This document shows positions 33,275 through 44,781 of a DNA stretch of 64,000 nt, in pieces; within the stretch, counting starts at the first letter, position 1; the number at the start of each line of letters is the position of its first letter. The translations under genes were made by a program, and so were the position numbers. This DNA comes from Morella rubra. Lineage: Eukaryota > Streptophyta > Magnoliopsida > Fagales > Myricaceae. The stretch is taken from positions 14,350,068-14,414,067 of the forward strand of contig CM025853.1 in NCBI GenBank assembly GCA_003952965.2. The letters run 5' to 3'. The notes below the pieces were generated by a model that saw nothing but the letters and a program-made list of their open reading frames with translations, searched no databases and was not told where the DNA came from.

Positions 33275-34250
33275 TTCTTTTTTTCTAGTCTTTTGGGGGT
33301 GATTTCAAGAAAATCTTATTAGAACGCTGCTTTGGTTTCTGATTAGGTAGTTTGGGTTGGTCACAAGCTTAATTAATTAAATTCAAACCGCTCTGCATAG
33401 AAAGGAGAGAATACGTAAACCAGTTCTGTATTTTTATCTTTATTTTGGTTTTTCCTCCTGATTTCTAGATAGAACAGTCAGTTTTTTTTTTTTTAATTTC
33501 CAATTAATTAGAGGAGTTAGATATTAGGGAGAAGAAGAACGAACAAGCATGTGGTGGGCATGGTAAAGGTTGGATAGAAGACGAAATGTTTGAAATTCAT
33601 TGATTTAATTGAAACGAGAATTGGGGGAAAAAGAATACTTGATTGCATTGAAAAAAGAAGGCAAATTCTTTCGGGTGATAAGATAACAGAGGGGAGAAAG
33701 ATTTAAAATAGATGTGATAATTTAATTGATAAGAGATACGTAGAGCATGTACTTGGTACACCCACATTCTTGTATTACTTCTTCCTCGTCAAAAATTAAT
33801 TTGGATATGGTGTGAAAATTTGGGGGTTTTGAAAACATAGTGAAAATTTTGTAGCGTGATTGGGTGCATGTTGGAAATTTTTTAAATTTTATGAGAGTTG
33901 ATGGAAAAGTGAAGAGAAAGATAATCATGTAATTGAATTGTTTATATTTATTTTGATGGGAAGGGATGATTTAATAGAGAATTGTGAATAGAGATGATTG
34001 TGAAGTTTTTATCGTTATTTTTTTAACATTTCAAAATTAAAAATGAGAATAACATTGTTAAAATACCAGCAAACGGAAGGGATAAAAATGTCAACTGAAA
34101 AATATTTTTGAAAATTTTGTTCCCAAAATTTTATCCTACATTTATGTTTTCCTAGTGAAAATTTTGGAACATAGAAAAATTTTGAAACTTTTTCAATTTA
34201 AAAACATCACCACTTTTCTAATTTCCTTAAGTGCAAGAGAATATGCCTGT
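33275..34250. other. Upstream of the DUF627/629 gene
   Basis: AT-rich promoter-side DNA for the minus-strand gene. No firm TATA box could be chosen. A block at about 33790-34010 (…AGTTGATGGAAAAGTGAAGAG…) resembles, inverted, the sequence before the UGT pseudogene at 23880-24045, so both may carry copies of one MITE-like element. No ORF with family similarity. Confidence 0.4.
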
Positions 34251-34399
34251 AGTCATTGTCTCGTATGAAAGAAAAACTCTCTATTAAGAAGAGCAGCTGC
34301 AAAAGCTCATTGTCTAATATCAGGGATGAAACTAGGGTCAAGCGTGATTGAGACCAAGGTGGAGCAACTTGAGAGTTGAGACAATGTATGGAATACGCT

Positions 34400-35560
34400 A
34401 AGGCGTATGAAGTACTTGGCCATAAGGGCACCACCCAAGGCAGAGGCCACCAAACAAGCGAAGGAGGCTACTAAAAACTATGGCCAACTTGGTAAAACAA
34501 AGCCAAGATCGCCGAAAGGGCAGCTATGGTGACTTGACCCCAACTCAAGACCTAGGCGAGGCAAGGCTTGTTGACACCATTGACATGCACATGACATGCC
34601 ATGGCCTAAGCCATGACACGCCCAACAGTGCATTGGCATGCCCCAAGGCATTTCCAACACAAGACAAGGGCCAACAAGGCCATAAGCCTCGACATGGAGC
34701 CTATGGAGAGGCGATGCAGGATGACTCAGGAGGAGAAAAGGAGCACAATGATGTCGCCACCACATGAACATGGTTCACGACGGTGCAACCAAAAATGCAT
34801 AGAGAGTTGATTCAAGGAGGTTCCTGAAACCAAGTGGAGTTGATTGGTGGCACCACCACACAACTACTGGACATGGTAGCGCATGGCGGAGCACATAAGA
34901 GGTTGCTCTCAAAAGACTCAAGAGACCATGTGATGCAGGAGCATCCCTTGCACCTCGGCATAACTATCCCGGGAAAACAACACTTGTATCTCGGGCCGAG
35001 GTAACAAAGCAACACTTGTATCTCGAGCCGACGTAGCAAAGCAGCTCGTGCATCTCGGATAAATCTGCACCTCTGCTGGAATGATTTATGAAGATTCAGT
35101 CAGCGTGCGATATATTTTTGGAAAGCTCTACGTCTCTAGTTTCAAATGCACTTTACCTCATATCATTTGAAGATTACTAGAGAAAATTATGACATTTTTA
35201 CTACTGGACGTCAGGAATGGTAACAGACAGCGAATTTCAAAGTGCATTTAATTTCTTTTGTGTTGGAATTGTCTAGACTTTATTATTCCGTTTTTTCTAG
35301 CTTGACCTTGATGTAATGAACTCTATATATGAGTGATTATCCAAAATAAAAGGAAAGAACTTTTGATTCAAAGATATAATTCTTGCAAGTATATCTCTTG
35401 CTTTGGAGTTGAGTGACATCCTCCTACCAATCAAGCGAGTGGCTTGGTTGTGTTGAGTGGCATTTGCGATTAGTAGCGTCGAGTGGCTTCCGCTACCCCT
35501 GGTCGAGTGGCATCCCAGGACTATCCCCTTCCCTTAGCTCAATCCTTTTCAGATTTTGAC
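34400..35560. mobile_element. Probable LTR fragment
   Basis: This region has LTR-like organisation: GC-richer start, a TATA box (CTCTATATATGAGTG about 35321), an A-rich poly(A)-signal area (CAAAATAAAAGG about 35343), and a downstream stretch with five repeats of GAGTGGC (35429-35515). No TG…CA ends with target repeats were found. ORFs at 34480-34810 match no family. The assignment rests on layout only. Confidence 0.4.
34976..35060. repeat. About 32-bp tandem repeat (2.5 copies)
   Basis: AACACTTGTATCTCGGGCCG… is followed by AACACTTGTATCTCGAGCCG… with the tail 'AGCAAAGC', then a partial third copy (CTCGTGCATCTCGG). A weaker version (CCCTTGCACCTCGG) lies just upstream. Confidence 0.75.
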
Positions 35561-36758
35561 AAGCCATGCAGATCCAAGTCTGTATCACCATGGGGATCTT
35601 TTTGATATCACCACCCTACATGGTGGTGGAGCGGCAGCAACGACGGCGGAGCACAATGGCGACAACCACCACAAGCGGCTAGGAGGTGTCATATAGGGTA
35701 AACTGCATATGGGATCCCTATATGGGCCAAATCACTCTAATTGGGGGTATTATCTTTATTACTTTTGATTCTCAGATATTACCATGTTGGTGAGAATCAA
35801 TTAAGGAAACAATCTTGATCCTATTTTGGCAAGATTGCTCTTGATTGACATTTTTTAGAGCATATGGCTACTAGGGTTAGCTTCATATATGGAAGCTTAT
35901 GGTCGGCCACATGTGCTAAATTAGTGGACAATCAATCTTTGATTGATTTGTCCTTTTTTGGTTAGTCTTGAGGAAAAAGGCAAGATCTCTACAAGATCTT
36001 TCCTTTCTAGCCTCAATAGGATCTTGGTGATTTGCTTGGGTTAAGCTGACTTTGTTCCACAATCAGGTTCTAGGTTCTCTGAACTTAGCTTGCATATCTC
36101 GGGTTCTAGGTTTGTTTCGGGTGCTAGCTCATTTGGGCTTGCTTATCCATCTTTTTATCCACTTTCTCAACCATTCATATATCTTTTAATTTATCTTTCA
36201 TTAAATCCAAAATACCAAAAATATCTTTCTTTTTTTTTATTCCGATACTCGAGCTATATTGCTCTTGAGTTCCTCACTGGGTCGGCCAAGGAGTATCATT
36301 TTAAGGCGTGGGCTAAACACGAGTACTCACAAGTTCTTACTTGTGAGAGGGATAGACATTGGTGAGGGATCTAGGCCAGGGTCCCTATCACATGGCCAAG
36401 GTTGCCAACAGCCTAGCTCTAGCCAGTAAGCTGATGCGCATCCATACCTCGCATGTCAATAGGCCAGCTTGCTTAGTGATTTGGCAGGCGTTCATGCATG
36501 CCACACACACAAACCAAAGTGATAGCAGATCAACGAGGGACTCAGCAAGGCATGCCATGCAACAGGCATGCCAACCCGCCTATTACACAAGCCAGCATGA
36601 CAATAGCACACCTGCTGGGGCCGCAGGCCAACCGACTAGTTGTTATGCACAGCTAGTCACACAGCCTACTAGGCATGTGTTCCATGTTGTATCCCCTAGC
36701 CCGCCAGTACCCAACATGCCATATCCCTTGGCCCACCGGTGCCCATATTGGAGACTAT
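35561..36758. other. Unrecognised, partly low-complexity region
   Basis: It contains ACC/GGT-rich sequence at 35610-35690 and several open stretches. The longest ORF (36359-36832, plus, 157 codons, rich in His, Ala, Thr and Pro) shows no motif I know. Because it runs into the tandem duplication that follows, I think it is not a real gene. Confidence 0.35.
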
Positions 36759-37686
36759 GTGTGCAACCTATACACTACACACATGCTCACTACAAAAGGA
36801 CCCCAGGCCATAACATCGAAGATTACCACTAAATCAAAACACTAATCTAGAAGCATTCATACACGAAACCAAGAATTATGAGCTTAGTAGGCACCGGGAT
36901 CCATACCCCTTAACCAAGGACCTCATGCCAATAAGCACCATCAAGGCCCCACCTGAGAACCTAATTTCTAAGGCACATCATAGAGAGTACAAACTGTCTA
37001 CACCAACCACAAGGACTCTAGTCCATGTATTCTCAAGCCCATACAATCATGGAGAGACATGTACTAAATTGAAGGACAAAATTGGTGAAAGTGAGGCTAA
37101 GTACAAGGTATCGAGGAGGAATCCTGACCACCACATGTCACCACAAGACTTGCTATAGCATATAATTAGTTTTGATTGGCTTTAGGCTTAGGTATCATTA
37201 CATTCCCTATGGTATTGACTTCTAATAACTTAGTCGTCGAGGTACGACTTTGAATGGATCGGTCCTTGTGATTTATTTTTAAGCAACATAGGTCTTTCTG
37301 CCCTCCAAAAGTTAGCCAACTACCTGATATCAAGGTCTAGATGTCCACTATCGGATTCAAATACCCTTTCTTAGATCTCATCCCCGTTAGTAGACTAACA
37401 TTTGGTGGACAGGAAGACCTATATATTTGAAAAACAGACCATAGGGACTAGCCCGTTCAAAGTGTATCCTAAGGATTAATTTGATAGAAGTCTACCAACA
37501 GCCGGTAATTACATCTTTGCTGGCTTTATAACATACCATTTGCACTTTATTCTTTGTTTTTTTCTATAATATCTTTAGAAGCTTCCTAAAAAAGGACAGT
37601 CGAACCTCTAATATAAGAAAGCAATGTATGCTTCAAATTACATTGTTGAATGAATGTTTCTTTGAGCAATAGGTTGAGCTGAGCTC
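36759..37686. repeat. Tandem duplication, copy 1
   Basis: The block from ACATGCTCACTACAAAAGGA (about 36781) to GGTTGAGCTGAGCTC (ending 37686) recurs at 37752-38594. This copy is the fuller one in its first 400 bases. No coding sequence is recognised. The period is about 970 bases. Confidence 0.9.
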
Positions 37687-37717
37687 GACGCTCAAACATG
37701 TATTGTTGAGAACTAGT

Positions 37718-38594
37718 GTGTGCAACATTGTTCTATAGTCACACTCACCACACATGCTCACTACAAAAGGACCCCAGGCCATTCAACACGAAGCCGAAAT
37801 CAAAACACTAATCTCCTTCATACACGAAACCAAGAATTATGGCTTAGGGCACCGAGATCCCCCCTTAACCAAGGACCTCATGCCAATAAGCACTCAAGGC
37901 CCCACCTGAGAACCTAAAGAGGCACATCATAGAGAGTACAAACTGTCTACAAACCACAAGAACTCTAGAGTGTATTATCAGCCCAGTAATCAAGAGACAT
38001 GAGGAGAAACAAAATTGGTCACTAAGTAGGTATCGAGGAGGAATCCTGACGTTACATGTGGACTTAGCTATAGCATATAATTAGTTTTGATTGGCTTTAG
38101 GCTTAGGTATCATTAGAGGTATTGACTTCTAATCTTAGTCGTCGAGGTACGATTTGAATGGATCGGTCCTTGTGATTTATTTTAAGCCAACCTTTCTGCC
38201 CTCCAAGTTAGAACTCCAAGCTATATTAGATCAAGGTCTAGATGTCCACTATCGGATTCAAATACCCTTTCTTAGATCTCATCCCCATTAGTAGACTAAC
38301 ATTTGGTGGACAGGAAGACCTATATATTTGAAAAACAGACCATAGGGACTAGCCCGTTCAAAGTGTATCCTAAGGATTAATTTGATAGAAGTCTACCAAC
38401 AGGACTGTACCGATAATTACGTCTTTGCTGGCTTTATAACGTACCATTTGCACTTTATTCTTTGTTTTTTTCTATAATATCTTTAGAAGCTTCCTAAAAA
38501 AGGACAGTCGAACCTCTAATATAAGAAAGCAATGTATGCTTCAAATTACATTGTTGAATGAATGTTTCTTTGAGCAATAGGTTGAGCTGAGCTC
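37718..38594. repeat. Tandem duplication, copy 2 (with many small gaps)
   Basis: It repeats copy 1, but the first half lacks many pieces of 2-15 bases (for example GAAGATTACCACTAAATC became GAAGCCGAAATC). The second half, from about 38235, is nearly identical. Conversely the tail after this copy (38595-38740) is fuller than the tail after copy 1 (37687-37750). Confidence 0.9.
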
Positions 38595-39896
38595 CCACCC
38601 TTGTGTATTGTTTGCTAACCTGAGTTAGTCTCAAACATGTAGAGCCTTGTTGTGCTAGCTCGAACTAGTCCTCAAAGTGTGCCCTTATCATCATTGTTCT
38701 GCTAGCCCAAGCTAGTCCTCAATTAATTCACTCACCACTATTGTGTAGAAGGCTAGCCCAAGTTAGCTAGTCACACACTTTTTTTTTTTCTAAGCCAAAG
38801 TAGCATAAGTAGTTCAAATTATAATGTCAATCACAGTTAAATACAGATGGGGAAATATGGCCAAGGGGAAAGGATTCAGTCCAAAGAAATTGTTTTCCAA
38901 ATATGCTATAAGCAATGATCAGGAATTAAAAAAAAAAAAAATCAGCCGGTCCAAGGCTACGCATGTAACACCCGGGCCCAAAGTCCAAATATAAAAAAGT
39001 TTCATATAAAATAAGGTTTTTCACCTGCTTACATGATTTCTAAAGGGCAAAAATTTGAAAAAGTATTTATTCCAACATCAGCAAATATTCATAAACATTA
39101 AAATACCAAAACCTCCAATCCTTAAAACCTTAGTCAAAGTCTGAAAAATAACATTATCATGTCCAGTATTTTCCAACATAGATGAACGTCTCCCAGAAAT
39201 TAATCTCCAAAAATATCTCGCAATCACGCTTTCGAAAAACAAATCTACCAGAAGCTCCTCAAACCTCTCTAACTGACTTTTAACAACTCCGAAAAATAAG
39301 AAAGTAACTGGTGAGCTACACTAGCTCAGTAAGTCACAAGCCAATAGGGTAGGGGACATAGCAGTTTTATCATAATAAAGGTCAAGAAAACACCATGACG
39401 TTACCAAATAGAAAAATACAAGTTGTAACAGAAAATATCCCAGGCCACGTGACATAGGAAAATCACCAACGATCACACAGATCCCAACAGTCACAAAGAT
39501 CTTCAACAACTAGGAAGAGCATCAAAATGGTTGACCTCCAATGGTCATACAGACCTCAACATACCACAAGGAGGATAAATACCACGAAGAAATTATCAAT
39601 GTCAAAAAGACATCAAGTATAACAAGCACAAAGATAATTTTCACATTATGGTCACAAATAAAAATTCTATTCAATGTTATCCTACACAATATTTCAAATG
39701 AGTTCATGAAATTCAACAATTTCATTTTACAAAAATTTGTACAATTCCCCATATACCACATCAAAACTATATAAAAGATAATGCACATTTAAAATCACAC
39801 CTTTCTAATATAAAAGAATTTAATTTTGCAAAACAACATATTTCAAACATTTTCAATTTACAAAACAATGGAACATTTCATTGCATTTAATTTTAA

Positions 39897-40145
39897 GGGT
39901 TAAATACACTTTGGTCTTTGGGGTCATTTACACTTTCCACCCCGATGTATTATTTTTGAGACATTGGACCCCTTAAACACATTTGTTTCAAAAATTTGGG
40001 CACGTGTCTAAATTAACGGCAATTTGGTCGGGGTCCAAATTGAAAAAGGTGTATTAGTTAAGGGGTCCAATGTCTCAAAAATAATACATCGGGATGCAAA
40101 GTGTAAATGACCCAAAAGATAAGGGGAGCAAAGTGTATTTAACCC
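39897..40145. mobile_element. Foldback MITE, Mutator-like, 249 bp, 9-bp target duplication
   Basis: The ends are GGGTTAAATACACTTTGGTC and, inverted, GGGTTAAATACACTTTGCTC. The flanks are perfect 9-bp direct repeats TAATTTTAA (39888-39896 and 40146-40154), typical of Mutator-type transposition. Almost the whole element is self-complementary (CCCCGATGTATTATTTTTGA pairs with its counterpart at about 40071-40095), leaving a loop near 40000-40020. Transcribed, it would fold into a long hairpin of the kind that gives small RNAs. No coding capacity. Confidence 0.93.
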
Positions 40146-40271
40146 TAATTTTAACTACACAAGAATTTAAAAAAAGTTCCATTGAATTGCCACTTAACTC
40201 AAAATCAAAATCTTAAATCTTCTCAATAATTGTTGAACAATCACTCAAAAGCTAAATCAATATTTAGCATC

Positions 40272-40434
40272 ACTTTTTTTTGGGGGGTAAGTTGGTAAGT
40301 ATTATAGAAAATCAAAACAAACGGGTTGGAGGGTTATACAAGCCACCGTAGGACTGCTGGAAAACACCCACCTAGTTGATGATAACCTATCAGTAGGGTA
40401 GTTACACAAGTAAAATTAAAGGATACTAGCAACC
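40272..40434 (-). mobile_element. Small retroposed insertion (SINE or 5'-truncated LINE)
   Basis: A T run followed by GGGGGGTAAGTTGGTAAGTA starts the insert, so its poly(A) tail is on the minus strand. Imperfect direct repeats flank it (ATTTAGCATCACTT at 40258-40271 and ATTTAGCACCACTT at 40435-40448), as target-primed retroposition leaves. The minus-strand 3' end, TTACCAACTTACCCC before the A tail, resembles plant LINE ends. I found no pol III A or B boxes with certainty. Confidence 0.6.
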
Positions 40435-41052
40435 ATTTAGCACCACTTTTCAACATCAACATAGACTTCAGGTCATTTCCTATGACTCTAAAATGATAAA
40501 ACTCTTCTAAAAGATTTAATACATTCTTTAATAATCCTCGCTAAAAAATCCATCGAATATACCGACTAGAAAATCTCTACAACCCTCAATAGATAATTAT
40601 TCGACTATTTTTCACAAGAAATGAAAGATATCATCTTTAATTAATCCATACCTCAAGACCCGTAAATAACCAAATCCAATCCCAAAATCATTATAAAGAC
40701 TGAGAATTAAGCAATTAAAAACTTCCCCAATCTCTTCTTAGTCATGAATGGAATGAGAACCTCGCTCACGGTGGGGTTTTGTTGGGCGGCAATAAAACAT
40801 ATATGAGAGAGTTCAAGAGAGAGAGGGGGAGAGAAACCTTGAACCGCACATTGAGAAAAAGATAAATTTATAGCACAAAATCTAGGGTTTTAAAAAAGTC
40901 ATTATATCTTGTGAGTTTTAGTGCAAATTTTAATTTTGTAAACAAACTTTAAAAAATACACAAAAACGGGAGGCAGACTGGGAAAGAAAACTAGGAGAAG
41001 CTAGGTGACTTTGTTGTTTTCTGCCAAGGCCAAATTAGGTCGGCGTATTACA

Positions 41053-41398
41053 AGAACTGTAATTCAGAAATAGTTTTCAGTTACAAGCTCGCTAAATTGC
41101 CATTATAATAAATTTAGTTTTTTCTAGATGGCCCCAAAGACCTTTGGTGACGAATTGGGATAGTCCCAACTAGTGTCACAATAACCCCTCCCGAAAGGAA
41201 ATTTGGGATTGAAAATCATTTTGTTGCCGAAAGAATGTACTTTTTAGGACAGATGAAAGTATCCCAAAAGGTAGATCATTGCATTGTGAAATTTTTTTCG
41301 GTCCCCAAAAGTATAGTTCGAACAACATCGAACGGGATGCATCATTTTTTTTTGCAATAGAGAGGAATTCTATCCCAAAAACTTTTGTTCAATCAAAC
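41053..41398. other. Unassigned sequence with TCCCAA/TTGGGA words
   Basis: It contains scattered 'GGTGACGAATTGGGA', 'GTGTCACAA' and 'ATCCCAAAA' words, reminiscent of CACTA subterminal sequence, but no terminus or array was found. The small ORF at 41279-41491 has no recognisable motif. Confidence 0.35.
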
Positions 41399-42539
41399 TG
41401 TCATGCCCCGTGTTGGTACATACCCCCTCGGCTCGCATATAATAATCTTATGCACAAAATTCAGGGATTACCGCACGATAAAAACTCTTAGGATCGCTTA
41501 AATGCCCTCGAATTTACTTAACAGAAAACTAGTTGTAAAACAGTTATTGGCTAAAAGGAAGGCTGTAAATCAATTAGTCAGTTAAAGACTAAAGCGAAAA
41601 TGGCAAAGTCATAAACATATCGTATCGTAATAATATGCACATCTTTAGGAAAATCTCATTAACGAATTAGGTTGAAAATTGATTGATGGTAAAAAGAGTA
41701 AAGCGTAATAAAATAAATAAATAAACCAATAAAACTTGTAGCAAGATATCAACATAGAGAAATTCACACTTTCCTTTAATCGTACATAGTTTGGTGCAGA
41801 AAGGGTCCTTCAGGAGGATTACAAAAGAATAGGCCTGTGTTATACAAAAACGTGAGCTTTCTATAGTCCACCTAGCCTATATAACCGTATTTCAAGGGTC
41901 CAAAAACAGTTTTGAAACACTCTATCAAAAGAAAATAAAAGAAATAACGAATGGGGATACAAAACAGACCCTGCATCTAGAATCTCTTCAGCCTTGAAAT
42001 AATCCAACATCCTGCATAACAATAAAACGACAAACATAGATAAACATAAAAAAGGGGTGAGTCCTACTGACTCTATAAGGTCGAGGGAGGGGACATGACA
42101 ATCATAAAAGGAAAAAGCATATGGAGACATGACAATACATAACATATGACATCAACATATCAATAAATGTAACATATGATAATATGCTACGTGATGGAGT
42201 ATGCGTGCCTTCGTACAATCAAGACATATATCGATGCTCATGCAATGAGATGATGTTGTGCACCCATTTCTCATCCATTCCTTGGGGTTGAGGTGTTTCC
42301 GTTGTCTGCTCTATTCAGCCCCAAAGTTGGGTTGTGCGTCCCTCCTCTCCTCCAGGACTTGTCCTGTGCCACCTGCACCAGGACCCTTTCATCGTAGGCA
42401 CTTTCCCCATTAGGAGCCCACCCTTTTCTCATAGCGGTGGGTTGCACTCTCCCTTTAGTAAACAATACCGTCACCCATAATTATAGGATAAACCTTGGGT
42501 ACATTCGGTTTCCATTCCCCAATCTTGGTCCATTCAATG
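41399..42539. mobile_element. 5' part of an LTR (TGTCATGCCCCGTG…), interrupted
   Basis: It starts TGTCATGCCCCGTG. It contains the 'GAGTCCTACTGACTCTATAAGG' hairpin-like motif (about 42058-42080) seen in related LTRs as GTGAGTCGAA-GACTCAGTAAGG. It runs to 42539, where another LTR of the 12903 family begins. The far end would lie beyond that insertion. Confidence 0.55.
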
Positions 42540-44111
42540 TGTCACGCCCCAAACGCTAACTCGAAGAGGCTAAAGACAGCCGCGAGCATTCCCAACAACG
42601 AACGCTCCAGCGCACTTATTAAAATCTTGAAGCGGAAATTTTTTTTTTTTTTTAACTTGCCTATTACTAATTTAGAAAATATAAATGCCTATATCAATGA
42701 ACACACATAGGGAGACATTTAAAATTCCAATCCTCAAGTAATAACTCAAAGCAATAAATTATAATTACATAGTCCCAAAATATAAGTTGCTTAAGAGCCT
42801 TAAGCCTCATAGGCTAAACAGACCATGACCACCACACATTGGAGGTCATATCAGCTCTTTCAAAAATAACTTAAGATCTACAGAAATAACAAGTTAGGGG
42901 AGGGCACCCTAGTCAACCCCCCACTTCGGGTTCTGGATCCTCCTCATGAATTTCCTTTTCCTGAAATATCATCTGGAATGATACAATTTAAATTCTGTGA
43001 GTCGAATGACTCAGTAAGGGTTATGCATGGCATGATCATGGATGACAGGTAAAATATGTCAGAATGAATGGATGTTCATGTATGCAACTCTTGCACTTGA
43101 ACTTTAACTTAAAATCTCTTCATCATTGTTTGGGCTTTTTCTATCGCTCCATTTACCCCTGAAGTCAGGGTTGTGCGTTCCCTTCGGAACCGTTCCCCTT
43201 TCCCTTGGGAATATGTCATTTGGTCGAGCTAGCCCTTGATGTGGCCTCAGGCCTGATGGCTAGACACAACCCTTAGAGGTCCACACCTTCTCAGCATTCT
43301 TCAGTGTGGTTGCACATACCTCAAGAGCTACCCATCCTTCTCGCCTTCGTCCTTCGGAGTGGATGCACCTATCTTACTTAGGTACGGTACCGACCATCTT
43401 ATTTAGCCCCATAACATATCTTAACATAGCATAAAATCTCACTTTCATTTGCATAAAGTTTCCCTTTCTTCCTTTTGATAAAATCAAATGCAATTGCTCA
43501 TGACGTGCTTGATGACAAATATTCATGTTGTGTATCATTCCAGTTTTCGAAAAATAAATTTTTTCCACTTACCTTCGTCCACTTGAGCTTATGGTGGCAC
43601 CTTGCCTACAAATGAGTCATACTAATGTCATTTAGAGGTTTACTAGATGTAGAGAATAATCATTCAATCAACTTCAGCACATCATACAAAATCACCCACA
43701 TTTCTTGACTTCCCAATGGTGATCCTACGACGCAAAGTATTATCTTAAGGTTGCTGAAACCATAAGACTTGGATGCCAAACTGATCCTTACACTAATTTT
43801 CATAACACATTAAAATTCCAGGTAATTTGGAGCTCGTTTGCCACTCGAAAGATTTACTCGAAAATGCAAGCTGCTGAGGACGTCCAAGCAGGCAGCCTCG
43901 ACGTCTCCAGCTTCAAAATTCATAACTTCAAAAAAACCGCTCCAAATTACATGAAATTTCTTTTAAAATATTCTTCTTTCATAGTTCAAGCTTGAAGATA
44001 AAAATCATAAACATTGGAATTTCCATGCATTGTCGAAAACACTTCATATCAGATAAAATTCCTAGAGTAATACTGCTGCTGCCACCAGCTCAGTCTTCTA
44101 CTTTCAAAACA
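42540..44111. mobile_element. LTR of the same family as the solo LTR at 12903 (runs into gap)
   Basis: It begins TGTCACGCCCCAAACGCTAA and follows the 12903 LTR in order: 'ACAGCCGCGAGCATTCC', T run, 'GTGAGTCGAATGACTCAG', 'CTCCATTTACCCCTGAAGTC', 'GGCACCTTGCCTAC', and 'GCTGAGGACGTCC' (about 43870). At about 1,570 bases it is cut by the N gap. It looks inserted into the LTR that starts at 41399. Confidence 0.88.
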
Positions 44112-44781
44112 NNNNNNNNNNNNNNNNNNNNNNNNNNNNNNNNNNNNNNNNNNNNNNNNNNNNNNNNNNNNNNNNNNNNNNNNNNNNNNNNNNNNNNNNN
44201 NNNNNNNNNNNNNNNNNNNNNNNNNNNNNNNNNNNNNNNNNNNNNNNNNNNNNNNNNNNNNNNNNNNNNNNNNNNNNNNNNNNNNNNNNNNNNNNNNNNN
44301 NNNNNNNNNNNNNNNNNNNNNNNNNNNNNNNNNNNNNNNNNNNNNNNNNNNNNNNNNNNNNNNNNNNNNNNNNNNNNNNNNNNNNNNNNNNNNNNNNNNN
44401 NNNNNNNNNNNNNNNNNNNNNNNNNNNNNNNNNNNNNNNNNNNNNNNNNNNNNNNNNNNNNNNNNNNNNNNNNNNNNNNNNNNNNNNNNNNNNNNNNNNN
44501 NNNNNNNNNNNNNNNNNNNNNNNNNNNNNNNNNNNNNNNNNNNNNNNNNNNNNNNNNNNNNNNNNNNNNNNNNNNNNNNNNNNNNNNNNNNNNNNNNNNN
44601 NNNNNNNNNNNNNNNNNNNNNNNNNNNNNNNNNNNNNNNNNNNNNNNNNNNNNNNNNNNNNNNNNNNNNNNNNNNNNNNNNNNNNNNNNNNNNNNNNNNN
44701 NNNNNNNNNNNNNNNNNNNNNNNNNNNNNNNNNNNNNNNNNNNNNNNNNNNNNNNNNNNNNNNNNNNNNNNNNNNNNNNNN
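44112..44781. other. Assembly gap (670 N)
   Basis: A run of N separates the LTR at 42540 from unrelated LTR-like sequence. The real distance is unknown, and any ORF predicted through the gap is meaningless. Confidence 1.

Larger units (their letters stand above)
38964..41052. mobile_element. LTR-like element (about 2.09 kb), related to 26312-28023
   Basis: It starts TGTAACACCCGGGCCC and ends GGCGTATTACA. It shares with the 26312 solo LTR the order: C-rich start, 'CACCTGCTTAC', 'GGTGAGCTACACTAGCTCA', a repeated 'GGTCA…CAGAC' region, and AT-rich middle. The flanks (ACGCA and AGAAC) show no target repeat, so it may be one end of a rearranged element. It holds two younger insertions, listed next. 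No coding domains. Confidence 0.65.

Noticed and set aside
34480..34771. Overlapping plus and minus ORFs of about 95 codons
   Set aside because: They mirror each other across strands in GC-richer LTR-like sequence and show no known motif.
36359..36832. 157-codon ORF rich in His, Ala, Thr and Pro
   Set aside because: It has no recognisable domain, sits in repeat sequence and overlaps the start of a tandem duplication. Composition alone does not support a gene.
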